This document shows positions 18,035 through 26,586 of a stretch of 64,000 nucleotides of DNA, piece by piece. Position numbers and translations under genes: made by a program. Under the pieces are notes generated by a model. The model ran no database searches and had not been told where the DNA came from. It was given only the letters and a program-made list of their open reading frames with translations. Source of the DNA: Prescottella equi (GTDB lineage: Bacteria > Actinomycetota > Actinomycetes > Mycobacteriales > Mycobacteriaceae); assembly GCF_020171745.1 (NCBI RefSeq), contig NZ_JAIVAH010000029.1, positions 97,871-161,870 of the forward strand. Direction: 5' to 3'. The first letter of the stretch is position 1; every line of letters starts with the position of its first letter.

Positions 18035-19633
18035 GTGACGCTGAACATCGCCGACCTGTACGAAGCTGTCGCCGACGCGATCCCCGATCGGGTCCCGGTG
18101 GTGTGCGACGACCAGCGCCGCAGCTATGCCGAACTCGATCGACGGGCCAACCGGCTCGCCCACCACCTCGAGTCGGTGGGTGTGCGCCCCGGCCAGCACG
18201 TCGCGGTCCACATGCGCAACCGCATCGAGTACATCGAGGCGCTGTTGGCCTGCATGAAGATCCGCGCCGTCGCCATCAACATCAACTTCCGCTACACCGA
18301 CGCCGAGCTGGAGTATCTCTACACCAACTCGGACAGTGTCGCCCTGATCGTCGAGAACGAGTACCTCGCGCCGGCCGGTGCCGCACTGGCGAAGAGCCCG
18401 AAGGTCGACAATGTCATCGTGGTCGGCGAGCACGACGGGCTGCCCGCCGGCTACGACGGCGTCACCGCAGTCGACTACGAGGATGCGCTGGGCGCGCAGT
18501 CCGACGCGCGCGGGTTCGGGCCCCGCAGCGACGACGACCACTTCGTCATCTACACCGGCGGCACCACCGGCATGCCGAAGGGCGTCGTGTGGCGCCAGGA
18601 GGACTTCTACTTCGCGGCCCTGTCCGGCGGCAACATCGGCGGCGCCCCGCGGCGGTCGGTCGAGGAGGTGGTCGCCGGTGCGGTCGCGAACACCGATCCG
18701 CAGACCTATCTCGTCATCCCGCCGCTCATGCACGGCGGGGCCATCTACTCGCTTCTCACCGCGCTCCTCATGGGTGCGCCGCGCGTGTTCTGCCGGACGT
18801 TCGACCCGGTCGACGTACTGCGGGTGATCGAGGCCGAGAAGATCACCGGCATCACGGTCATCGGCGACGCCATCGCGCGGCCCATCGCGGAGGCGATCAA
18901 GGAGCACCGCGGCCGCTACGACCTCAGCTCCCTGAAGCTGATGGGTTCCGGCGGTGCGCTGTTCTCGCCCGCGCTCAAGGACGAACTGCGCGAGCTGATT
19001 CCGGGCCTGACGATCAAGGACGCGTTCGGCGCCTCCGAGACCGGCAACGACGGCATCCTCGAGTTCGCCGAGGACGGCACCAAGCGGATTCGATTCAACC
19101 CCAACCTGATCCTCGTCGACGAGAACAGCCGACCGATCGCGCCGGGCTCGGACGAGATCGGCTTCCTTGCCCGTAAGGGTCACGTGCCGCTCGCGTACTA
19201 CAACGACGCCGAGAAGACCGCCGCCACGTTCATCGAGGTCGACGGGGTGCGTCTGGCCGTCCTCGGCGACATGGGCCGGGTGGAGGAGGACGGCGCCATC
19301 TTCCTTCTCGGCCGCGGGTCGACGTGCATCAACACGGGCGGCGAGAAGGTGTACCCCGAGGAGGTGGAGTCCGCCCTCAAGACCCACCCGGCCGTGCTGG
19401 ACGCGCTGGTCGCGGGCGCCCCCGACATCCGGTTCGGTGAGAAGGTCGCCGCCGTGGTCCAGCTGCGCCCCGGGTTCGACGACGTCGACCCGGACGAGAT
19501 CGCCGAACACTGCCGGATCCACGTCGCCGGCTACAAGATTCCGCGGTCGGTGGTCCTGGTGTCCTCGATCCGGCGGTCGCCGACCGGGAAGGCCGACTAC
19601 CGCTGGGCCAAGGAGGTCGTGTCGGCGGGGTGA
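18035..19633 (+). CDS. Acyl-CoA synthetase, FadD19-like
   Basis: A 532-aa ligase. YTGGTTGMPKGVVWR (about 178-192), FGASETGNDG, LGRGSTCINTGGEKVYPEEVE and the lysine in SPTGKADYRWAKE match the FadD19/FadD17 group, where FadD19 activates C24-branched sterol side chains. The start is GTG 18035. The upstream gap carries ATCAAGCG at 17957-17964, shared with a site near 57389. The substrate is inferred to be a steroid or branched acid. Confidence 0.85.
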   Translation: MTLNIADLYEAVADAIPDRVPVVCDDQRRSYAELDRRANRLAHHLESVGVRPGQHVAVHMRNRIEYIEALLACMKIRAVAININFRYTDAELEYLYTNSDSVALIVENEYLAPAGAALAKSPKVDNVIVVGEHDGLPAGYDGVTAVDYEDALGAQSDARGFGPRSDDDHFVIYTGGTTGMPKGVVWRQEDFYFAALSGGNIGGAPRRSVEEVVAGAVANTDPQTYLVIPPLMHGGAIYSLLTALLMGAPRVFCRTFDPVDVLRVIEAEKITGITVIGDAIARPIAEAIKEHRGRYDLSSLKLMGSGGALFSPALKDELRELIPGLTIKDAFGASETGNDGILEFAEDGTKRIRFNPNLILVDENSRPIAPGSDEIGFLARKGHVPLAYYNDAEKTAATFIEVDGVRLAVLGDMGRVEEDGAIFLLGRGSTCINTGGEKVYPEEVESALKTHPAVLDALVAGAPDIRFGEKVAAVVQLRPGFDDVDPDEIAEHCRIHVAGYKIPRSVVLVSSIRRSPTGKADYRWAKEVVSAG

Positions 19634-19771
19634 GGCGGGATTCGGGCGCTCGGAAGGTATGTGTATGTGGACAAGCGTCCAATTGTTTGTTGAAATGAGT
19701 CGCTTCGAAGCGCATCTCGACGGTCGTCTCGGTAGCACCTGACGTCCGTACGAGTTCATTGGAGGAACGAG

Positions 19772-20299
19772 ATGCGCAGCACGGCAGCAGCGCTCGGTGT
19801 GGGTGCCGCCGTGATCGCGATGACGGTCGTTCCCGGGTCGCTGGCGGGCACGGCGGCGGCAACCACCAGCGGGGCGACCGACGTGACCTTCGACATCACC
19901 GGGCTGAGCGGGCCGCTCGAACTGTCCGTTCCGCGCACGGTACGCATCGATTGGACCACGGGACAGGACAACGTCACCGGCACGATTCCCGCCTCCAGCG
20001 TGCGCGATCGTCGGAACGGCACCAACCGCTCGGTCACGGTATCGGCGTCGATTTCGGACGTCACCAACGGCACCACCACCATTCCCCGGGCCGGGGTCAC
20101 CTACACGGCGGTCGGCTCGACCATGGGGCTGCGGAGCACCGGACCGCAGACGCTGAGCTCCGTGAAGGCCGTGGCGGGTATCTCCGCCCACAGTCGGCCG
20201 GACGTGACGTTCGTGTGGACCCCTTCGCTGCGCATCGATCTGCCCGCCGGTGTGACCGTCGGAAACTACAGTGCAACCCTGATCCAGTCCGCCGTGTAA
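19772..20299 (+). CDS. WxL-like secreted surface protein (locus A)
   Basis: A 175-aa exported protein with a signal peptide ending near AGTAAA (about residue 30). The mature part is all-beta, with motifs aligning to two proteins at 40.0-42.5 kb: SVTVSASISD...TIPRAGVTYTA, and the C-terminal block FVWTPSLRIDLPAG...GNYSATLIQSAV. These positions correspond to the two tryptophan regions of Firmicute WxL domains, in degenerate form (W-T-P here). GGAGGAACGAG precedes the ATG. It is followed after 28 bp by a DUF916-like partner. It is probably held non-covalently on the cell wall. Confidence 0.7.
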   Translation: MRSTAAALGVGAAVIAMTVVPGSLAGTAAATTSGATDVTFDITGLSGPLELSVPRTVRIDWTTGQDNVTGTIPASSVRDRRNGTNRSVTVSASISDVTNGTTTIPRAGVTYTAVGSTMGLRSTGPQTLSSVKAVAGISAHSRPDVTFVWTPSLRIDLPAGVTVGNYSATLIQSAV

Positions 20300-20327
20300 G
20301 TCGTCGGCAGCTCACGAAAGTCATTCC

Positions 20328-21335
20328 ATGCGTTCATTGTTGCGGAACCTTCTCGCACTCCTGGCTCTGCTCGCATCGTTCGTCGCCGCGTCGACGACGG
20401 TAGTGCACGCAGCTCCCCAGCTGCCGACCGGGACGATCGGCATCAAGGTTGTAGATCAACCGGTCGACCCTGCTGATCCGCGCACGCAGCACTACATCGT
20501 CGGCAATGTTTCTCCCGGCACCCCGATCCAGCGACATGTGCGGGTCTCGAACAACACTGGTCAGTCGCAGATGATCGATGTCTACGCCGGCGCGGCGTCC
20601 GAGTGGCGTGGACAGTTCACGACCGGAGAACGCGGTACGGCCAACCGACTCACGGAATGGATCCGCCTCGACAGTCAGCGACTGCAACTGCCGAGCGGGC
20701 AGAGCGGTGACGTGACTGTGACGATCACCGTCCCCGCGGATGCGCCGGTGGGTACCCAGTACGCGGGTATCTTGGCGGCGCAGGCCGTCAACGGTGGCGT
20801 GGCGGCGGCATCCGAGGTCGGCATCCGCACCTACGTGACGGTGGGCGCCGGGGCCGGGCAGATTGCGGATTTTCAGATCGACCGGCTCACCGGTGAACGT
20901 GATCCCGACGGCCGTGCCGTTGTTGTCGCCGATATCCGCAATACCGGCACACGGGCGCTCGACCTCGAGAGCGAACTGAACCTGTCGGGGCCGGCGAACA
21001 TCGGCCCGATGCCGTCCGATCGTGTGCTCGTTCCCGCCGGCGGCGCCGGAAAGGTGCGCTTCCGGCTTCCTGTCGGCACTGATGTCTCGGACGGCCCCTG
21101 GCAGGCGCGTGTCACGTCTCGGGCCGCCTCCGTCGTCCGCGAACTCGACGGCGAGGTGACTTTCCCGACGCCGGATTCCGGCGGCAACGGATCGCTCGGC
21201 AGCCTCGGATCGTCCGGCGCGGGATCGTCGGGCTCCCCGCTGATGTGGGTCGGCGTCGCCGGCGCTGCCGCGGCGGCCATCGGGGCGATCGGGTGGACCA
21301 TGCTGCAGCAGCAGAATCCGCCGGCGGTCCGCTGA
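20328..21335 (+). CDS. DUF916/WxL-interacting-protein-like anchored protein (locus A)
   Basis: A 335-aa protein with a signal peptide (cleavage after VHA, about residue 27), two immunoglobulin-like beta domains and one C-terminal membrane helix (LMWVGVAGAAAAAIGAIGW) behind a Gly/Ser linker. Motifs GNVSPGTPIQRHVRVSNNTGQ, LPSGQSGDVTVTITVPADAP and GTQYAGILAAQ match the peptidoglycan-binding part of DUF916 (WxLIP) proteins. In Firmicutes these bind WxL proteins. It is paired with the secreted protein upstream and is 30-40% alike by eye to the protein at 40828-41850. Confidence 0.72.
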   Translation: MRSLLRNLLALLALLASFVAASTTVVHAAPQLPTGTIGIKVVDQPVDPADPRTQHYIVGNVSPGTPIQRHVRVSNNTGQSQMIDVYAGAASEWRGQFTTGERGTANRLTEWIRLDSQRLQLPSGQSGDVTVTITVPADAPVGTQYAGILAAQAVNGGVAAASEVGIRTYVTVGAGAGQIADFQIDRLTGERDPDGRAVVVADIRNTGTRALDLESELNLSGPANIGPMPSDRVLVPAGGAGKVRFRLPVGTDVSDGPWQARVTSRAASVVRELDGEVTFPTPDSGGNGSLGSLGSSGAGSSGSPLMWVGVAGAAAAAIGAIGWTMLQQQNPPAVR

Positions 21336-21336
21336 C

Positions 21337-21386
21337 GCTCAGCCGAGAGCGCTGAGCTGATCGAACTCGTCGTCGCCGAGTTCGAT
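21337..21386 (+). terminator. Two adjacent hairpins after locus A
   Basis: GCTCAGC/GCTGAGC (21337-21343 with 21351-21357) is followed at once by ATCGAACTC/GAGTTCGAT (21360-21368 with 21378-21386), a perfect 9-bp stem. No U-tract follows, as is common in high-GC actinobacteria. Their place, right after the stop, makes a termination or mRNA-stability role likely. Confidence 0.5.
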
Positions 21387-21557
21387 TGCCGGACGATGTC
21401 GCAAACGCATCGAAAGAACGTGCACGGGGTGCGGCCGAGCCTGGACGCGATCCTGCTGTTCACAAGACATGGATCGCGCCCTGATCCCTGTGACGGTGGC
21501 CACGGACGGGGTAGGTTGTGTGTAACTCGAAATCTACTCACCAGTAGGAGTACGAAA

Positions 21558-23111
21558 ATGCCTGCTCCGTCCGCGGCGACGTTCGCCCGCCTCGCCGATC
21601 TCATTGCCATCCCGGACGCCGCGGACCGCGCGACCCGTCCGGTCGTGGAGGCGTTCACCGGTCGCGAGCTCGCGACCGTGCCGATCGGCACCGCGGCCGA
21701 TGCGCTCGCCGCGATCGAGCGGGCCCGGGTGGCGCAGAAGGCGTGGGAGAAGCGATCCCCGGTCGAGCGGGCCGAGGTGTTCCTCCGCTACCGCGACCTG
21801 GTGCTCGAACACAAGGACGCGCTGATGGACATGGCGCAGGCCGAGACCGGCAAGTCCCGCGCCTCCGCGCAGGAGGAGGTCCTCGACATCGCGATGACCT
21901 CCCGCTACTACGCACGCCTCGCCCCGAAGTTGCTGCGTCCCAGCCGGGTCCAGGGCATGCTGCCGGGGCTCACCAAGACCGTCGTCCGGCACCACGCGAA
22001 GGGCGTCGTCGGCGTCATCTCGCCGTGGAATTACCCGATGACGCTGGCGGTGTCCGACGCGATCGCGGCACTGCTCGCCGGTAATGCCGTCGTGATCAAG
22101 CCGGACAGCCAGACGCCGTACTGCGCGCTCGCGTGTGCCGAACTGCTGTACCAGGCGGGCCTGCCCCGCGACCTCTTCGCGGTGGTGCCCGGCCCCGGTT
22201 CGGTCGTCGGCACCGCGCTGGTGGAAAACACCGACTACCTGATGTTCACCGGCTCCACCGCTACCGGACGCCTCCTCGCGGAGCAGGCCGGGCGGCGGCT
22301 CATCGGCTTCTCCGCCGAGCTGGGCGGCAAGAACCCGATGATCGTGGCGAAGGGCGCGAACCTGCGTGAGGTCACCGACGCCGCCGTCCGCGCATGCTTC
22401 TCGAACTCCGGCCAGCTGTGCATCTCGGTCGAGCGGATCTACGTCGAGGAAGCGATCGCTCCCGAGTTCACGCGGATGTTCGGCGAGCGGGTCCGGAACA
22501 TGAGCCTGGCACCCGGCTACGAGTTCGGCATCGAGATGGGCAGCCTCGTCTCCGAGGACCAGGTCAAGACCGTGTCCGGCCACGTCGACGACGCGGTCGC
22601 AAAGGGCGCCACCGTCGTCGCGGGCGGCAAGGCGCGTCCCGACCTGGGTCCGCTGTTCTACGAGGCCACCGTGCTCACCGGTGTGACTCCCGAGATGGAG
22701 TGCTACGCGAACGAGACGTTCGGGCCGCTCGTCTCGATCTACCCGGTGGCCGACGTCGAGGAGGCGATCGCACGCGCCAACGACACCGACTACGGGCTCA
22801 ATGCGAGCGTGTGGGCGGGCAGCCACGCCGAGGGCGAGGCCATCGCCGCCCGTGTCATGGCCGGCACCGTCAACGTCGACGAGGGCTACGGCCCCACCTG
22901 GGGCAGCACCGCCGCCCCGATGGGCGGCATGGGGGTGTCCGGCGTCGGACGCCGGCACGGCGCCGAGGGCCTGCTCAAGTACACGGAATCGCAGACCGTC
23001 GCGACCACCCGGGTCGTCAATCTCGGTGGCCCGCGGTGGCTTCCGGCCAAGGTGTGGGCCAAGCTGCTGCCGCCGTTCATCAAGGCGATGAAGTTCGTGC
23101 CGGGACGCTGA
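21558..23111 (+). CDS. gabD2: Succinate-semialdehyde dehydrogenase (GabD2 type)
   Basis: A 517-aa aldehyde dehydrogenase, the usual GabD2 length. It has VISPWNYPM, FTGSTATGR (NAD(P) fold), the Glu motif AELGGKNP and catalytic Cys288 in SNSGQLCIS. GabD2 oxidises succinate semialdehyde to succinate, in mycobacteria linking 2-oxoglutarate or GABA metabolism to the TCA cycle. ATG 21558 has AGTAGGAG seven bases upstream; the longer frame is noncoding leader. It is a monocistronic unit. Confidence 0.87.
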   Translation: MPAPSAATFARLADLIAIPDAADRATRPVVEAFTGRELATVPIGTAADALAAIERARVAQKAWEKRSPVERAEVFLRYRDLVLEHKDALMDMAQAETGKSRASAQEEVLDIAMTSRYYARLAPKLLRPSRVQGMLPGLTKTVVRHHAKGVVGVISPWNYPMTLAVSDAIAALLAGNAVVIKPDSQTPYCALACAELLYQAGLPRDLFAVVPGPGSVVGTALVENTDYLMFTGSTATGRLLAEQAGRRLIGFSAELGGKNPMIVAKGANLREVTDAAVRACFSNSGQLCISVERIYVEEAIAPEFTRMFGERVRNMSLAPGYEFGIEMGSLVSEDQVKTVSGHVDDAVAKGATVVAGGKARPDLGPLFYEATVLTGVTPEMECYANETFGPLVSIYPVADVEEAIARANDTDYGLNASVWAGSHAEGEAIAARVMAGTVNVDEGYGPTWGSTAAPMGGMGVSGVGRRHGAEGLLKYTESQTVATTRVVNLGGPRWLPAKVWAKLLPPFIKAMKFVPGR

Positions 23112-23172
23112 CCCAGCACCTCTCACGCCGCCGGGCCGCCCGATCGTCTGGGCGAACACTCGATCGGGAAAT

Positions 23173-23198
23173 GGCCCGGCCCCCGAGGAGCCCGGGCC
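23173..23198 (+). terminator. GC-rich hairpin downstream of gabD2
   Basis: GGCCCGG (23173-23179) pairs with CCGGGCC (23192-23198) across a 12-nt loop. A second inverted repeat, CCCGATCG/CGATCGGG, lies just before it (23139-23168). A strong structured stop between gabD2 and the response regulator is likely. Confidence 0.5.
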
Positions 23199-23308
23199 GA
23201 GCGGATCCGCGGCCGGTTCGTTGGATCTGTTCGAGTCGATCGTCGGCATTCTGTCGACAGTTCGTTAGGTTCGCGCACTAGCTCTTGCATTCGGTTTCGA
23301 CCCGTTAG

Positions 23309-23328
23309 TCTCTTTCCTGTGAAAGAGA
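23309..23328. promoter_or_regulatory. 8-bp inverted repeat spanning the response-regulator start codon
   Basis: TCTCTTTC and GAAAGAGA are perfect arms around the 4-base centre ctgt. The centre contains the first two bases of the GTG start at 23319. No SD precedes the GTG, and a -10-like TAGTCT (23306-23311) sits about 7 bp before it, so the transcript may be leaderless. The repeat could be an autoregulatory site covering the transcription start. Confidence 0.5.
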
Positions 23329-23975
23329 CCGCATGGGTGCGTCGGGCACTCGTGGTCGAGGACCAGCCGCTGATGCGCTCCCTCGTGGCCGATGCGCTGC
23401 GGCACGCCGGGTTCGAGGTCCACGACCGGCCGTCCGCGTCGACCGCGCTCGCCGATCTCGACGAGATCGACCCGGACGTTCTGGTCACCGACATCGACCT
23501 CGGATCGCGGCCCAACGGGATGGAGATGGCGACGATCGTCCACGCCCGGGCGCCGCACTGCGCGACGGTGTTCCTCACGAACTACCCGCGGGCGGGAATC
23601 GCTCCGGGTGAGGGCGTTCCGGTGGGATCGGTGTTCCTGGACAAGGTCGAACTCGAGTCCGTCGAGCAACTGGTGGCGGCGGTGGAATCCGCGCTGGCGG
23701 AGAAGCCGCTGCCACCTCGGCGCGTGCCGGACGGTCCCGACGCCGCCCTCGGGCACCTCACCCGCACCCAACTCGATGTGCTGCGCTGCATCGCGCTCGG
23801 GTGGTCCAATGCGGAGATCGCCCGGCGTCGCGAGTCGAGCCTGCGCAGCGTCGAGAAGATGGTGACCCGTACCTTCGACGCGCTCGGGGTCAACCACAAC
23901 CCCGACCTGAATCCGCGGGTCGCGGCGGCGCAGCTGTACGTCCGCCGCTTCGGAATGCCGACGGCGACAGAGTGA
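23319..23975 (+). CDS. LuxR-type response regulator
   Basis: A 218-aa regulator with an N-terminal receiver (acidic pair in VVEDQ, phospho-acceptor Asp in VTDIDL, Thr in FLTNYP, Lys in FLDKVE) and a C-terminal LuxR-type HTH (LTRTQLDVLRCIALGWSNAEIA). Conserved phosphorylation residues are present. Its stop overlaps the GTG of the following membrane kinase (GTGA), so the two form a two-component pair. Confidence 0.87.
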   Translation: MKETAWVRRALVVEDQPLMRSLVADALRHAGFEVHDRPSASTALADLDEIDPDVLVTDIDLGSRPNGMEMATIVHARAPHCATVFLTNYPRAGIAPGEGVPVGSVFLDKVELESVEQLVAAVESALAEKPLPPRRVPDGPDAALGHLTRTQLDVLRCIALGWSNAEIARRRESSLRSVEKMVTRTFDALGVNHNPDLNPRVAAAQLYVRRFGMPTATE

Positions 23976-25711
23976 GTCGTCGGTTTCCCTGGGTGGCGCG
24001 GATCGGCGGCAGCTCCGCCGTCACGCGCTGGTCGTGGATTCTGACCGCCCCGTTCGCCGTCACGGTGATGGGCAGCTACATCACCGCACGCAGCCCGCGG
24101 GACTGGCCGTCCTACTTCGCTGTCGCGGTCATGGTGCACATGATCATGGGCGTCGCTCTGCTGGTTGCCTGGCTCACGGTGCTCAGGCCGGATCGCCCGC
24201 GGCCACGTGTGGGCGTGGCACTGCTCGTATTCGCGGCCCTCGGCGCCTGCCGACCGTTCCTTCTCGACGCACTGTTGGTGTTCAACGGTTTCCCCACCGA
24301 CGACAGGTCGATCTGGATTCGGCTGTTCATCAACATGATCACCGGGGTGGTGGCGCTGTCGCTGGTCGCGATCCTCGTGGACTCGGTTCGCGAGCACAAC
24401 GCGACGATGCAGCGGCTGCGGTCCGCCCGCGCGGCGCTCGACGAGCAGCGGCGCGTCGACGAGGAGTACCTCGCGGGGCTGGGGCGACGTTACGCCGATG
24501 ATCTGGCGGCGCAGATCGATTCGGCGCTCGCCGCATCGGACCGGGTCGGTATCGACTCGGTGGGCGGGGCGCGCCTGCTGCGGGAGATCTCGGAGGACAT
24601 CGTCCGGCCGATGAGCCACGCCCTGTTCGACGACGTCACCCCGCTGCCGCAGCGCAGTGTCGAACTCCCGGTGCTGACCCTGGGCGAACGCCTGCGCGGG
24701 GTGCTGCAGGCGGTGCGCCCGGCCCCGCTCGCGCTGCCGGTGCTGCTGTACACGGCGGTCGTCCTGACGTATCTCGTTACCAGTTACGGCGTGCGCGAGA
24801 CGGTGTTGCAGGTCGGCGCCGGGCTCATCGTGTGCATCTCGGGCAACTGGGTCGTGGAGAAGGTGGCGGTGCGGATCGAGGGCGCGACCGCGCGGATCCT
24901 GTTCCTGACGGTCGCGTACAGCGCCGTCGCAGCGGTCACCGCGGTGGCGTTCTGGCTGATCCTCGGCGGCGTCGGGTTCCCGCCGGCGTTCGTCCTTCCC
25001 GGTATCGCGTTCTATCCGTTCGCCGCCCTCGCGATGTGTCTGATCCGGGCCGCGAACGACCAACGCGCGCTGGAAGAGCAGCAGCTCGCGACGGCGCTCG
25101 CCGAGCAGAGCCACCTGTCGGCGGAGGTGCACGGGCGGGTGGTGGCGGCACGCCGCCGGCTCGCGCACGTCCTGCACTCGTCGGTGCAGGGCGAACTGGT
25201 GGCAGCGGCACTGCTGATGCGCGGTGCCACGACGGCGCCGGATCGCTCCGCCGGCCGGCCGTCGGTGGAGGTGACGGTGTCGGAGATCCTCGATCGGGTG
25301 CTCGACGAGGTGGCCCGCGAGGAGATGCGTCCCCGGATCCCCACCTCCGACGCCGACCAGCAGATCACCGAACTGGTCGCGATGTGGTCGTCCGCGGTGC
25401 CGGTGCTCACCGACATCGACCCCGATGTCTGGCCGCTGCTGTCGGCGAGTCCGGTGCGGCTCGAGCACGCGATCGACGTCCTCTCCGAGGGCTTCACCAA
25501 CGCGATCCGGCACGGAACGGGCGGGACGCTGCACCTGACGATGGTCGTCAACCCGCGGACATCGGTTATCTGCATCGGGATTCGCTCTCCGGGGAGGATC
25601 TCTCGTGATGCCGGGGACGGGGTGGGCCTGACCACGCTGGCCGAGAAGGTCGGCACTGCTGAACTGGTCCAGGAGCATGGGTCGGTGCTGCTCTCCGTCC
25701 GCCTGGACTGA
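23972..25711 (+). CDS. Atypical membrane sensor histidine kinase
   Basis: A 579-aa protein with two clusters of membrane helices. One covers about residues 15-150; the other is near 240-350, after a charged coiled-coil stretch. The cytoplasmic C-terminal part has a candidate H-box RRRLAHVLHSSVQGEL and a HATPase-like end with EGFTNAIRHG (N box) and DGVGLTTLAEKVG (G box). The double membrane block and divergent H-box are unusual. GTG 23972 is coupled to the regulator. The input signal is unknown. Confidence 0.8.
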   Translation: MSRRFPWVARIGGSSAVTRWSWILTAPFAVTVMGSYITARSPRDWPSYFAVAVMVHMIMGVALLVAWLTVLRPDRPRPRVGVALLVFAALGACRPFLLDALLVFNGFPTDDRSIWIRLFINMITGVVALSLVAILVDSVREHNATMQRLRSARAALDEQRRVDEEYLAGLGRRYADDLAAQIDSALAASDRVGIDSVGGARLLREISEDIVRPMSHALFDDVTPLPQRSVELPVLTLGERLRGVLQAVRPAPLALPVLLYTAVVLTYLVTSYGVRETVLQVGAGLIVCISGNWVVEKVAVRIEGATARILFLTVAYSAVAAVTAVAFWLILGGVGFPPAFVLPGIAFYPFAALAMCLIRAANDQRALEEQQLATALAEQSHLSAEVHGRVVAARRRLAHVLHSSVQGELVAAALLMRGATTAPDRSAGRPSVEVTVSEILDRVLDEVAREEMRPRIPTSDADQQITELVAMWSSAVPVLTDIDPDVWPLLSASPVRLEHAIDVLSEGFTNAIRHGTGGTLHLTMVVNPRTSVICIGIRSPGRISRDAGDGVGLTTLAEKVGTAELVQEHGSVLLSVRLD

Positions 25712-25882
25712 CCGCCCTCCCGCCGACTGTGTCGGCCGTCACGGCAGGTTGTCGCAATACCCGAACGTCCACCGGGACCGCCGAATCGGTGCTCCTAACG
25801 TTCCTCTCGGATGCCGGCCACGACAGCCGACGAGCTGACGGACGGCTCGCGCATCCCGCGTGACGAAGGGACGTGAGCCGAT

Positions 25883-26560
25883 ATGGGACACACAGCGACG
25901 CAACTGATTCCAATCGCACTCGGCATGATCGTCAGCCCGATCCCGATCGCTGCCCTGATCGCGATTCTGCTGTCCGCGCGCGCCAAGGCGAATGCGTTCG
26001 CGTTCACGGCCACTGCAGTGGCGGCCTCGGCCGTCATCGTCGGAGTCGTCGCCGCGACCACCAAGACCAGCGCCGCCGACGCCGGCAGTGCCGCCCATCC
26101 GACCCAGCTGATCTTCGCGACCGTGTTCGGCCTCGCCTTCCTGGTGCTGGCCGCGCTCAGCTGGCGGGGTCGCCCCCGCAACGGCGCCCCGGCCGCGATG
26201 CCGAGCTGGATGGCGCAGATCGACACCATGAAGCCCGGTCGCGCCGCGGTGCTCAGCCTGCTGCTCACCGTGCCGAATGCCAAGAACCTGCCCCTCGAGC
26301 TCAAGGCCGGTGCCCTCATCGCGGAGGGGCACCTGCCCCTGGCCCACGCCGCCGCGCTCATCGCCGGTTTCGCCGTCCTCGGCGGGCTGGGTCTGATCGC
26401 GCTGGCCGTCCTCGCCGCCGTTCCCTCGAAGCGGGTGACCGCGGCGCTGGGTGTGGTCAAGGAGGAACTGATCCGGCACAACGCCGCCATCATGACCGTG
26501 CTGTTCGTTCTTCTTGCGGGCCTGCAGGTTTCGCACATCGTCACCGCGCTCACCGTGTGA
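25883..26560 (+). CDS. GAP-family (LysE superfamily-like) membrane protein
   Basis: A 225-aa protein with six hydrophobic segments. The IALGMIVSPIPIAALIAILLS start and the TVPNAKNLPLELKAG loop resemble the actinobacterial GAP/Sap family, linked in mycobacteria to glycopeptidolipid export and other efflux. It starts with an ATG after GTGAGCC and precedes a carboxylesterase by 26 bp, so the two may be co-transcribed. The cargo is unknown. Confidence 0.72.
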   Translation: MGHTATQLIPIALGMIVSPIPIAALIAILLSARAKANAFAFTATAVAASAVIVGVVAATTKTSAADAGSAAHPTQLIFATVFGLAFLVLAALSWRGRPRNGAPAAMPSWMAQIDTMKPGRAAVLSLLLTVPNAKNLPLELKAGALIAEGHLPLAHAAALIAGFAVLGGLGLIALAVLAAVPSKRVTAALGVVKEELIRHNAAIMTVLFVLLAGLQVSHIVTALTV

Positions 26561-26586
26561 ACGCATCGAACCGGAGGAGGAGAGAA

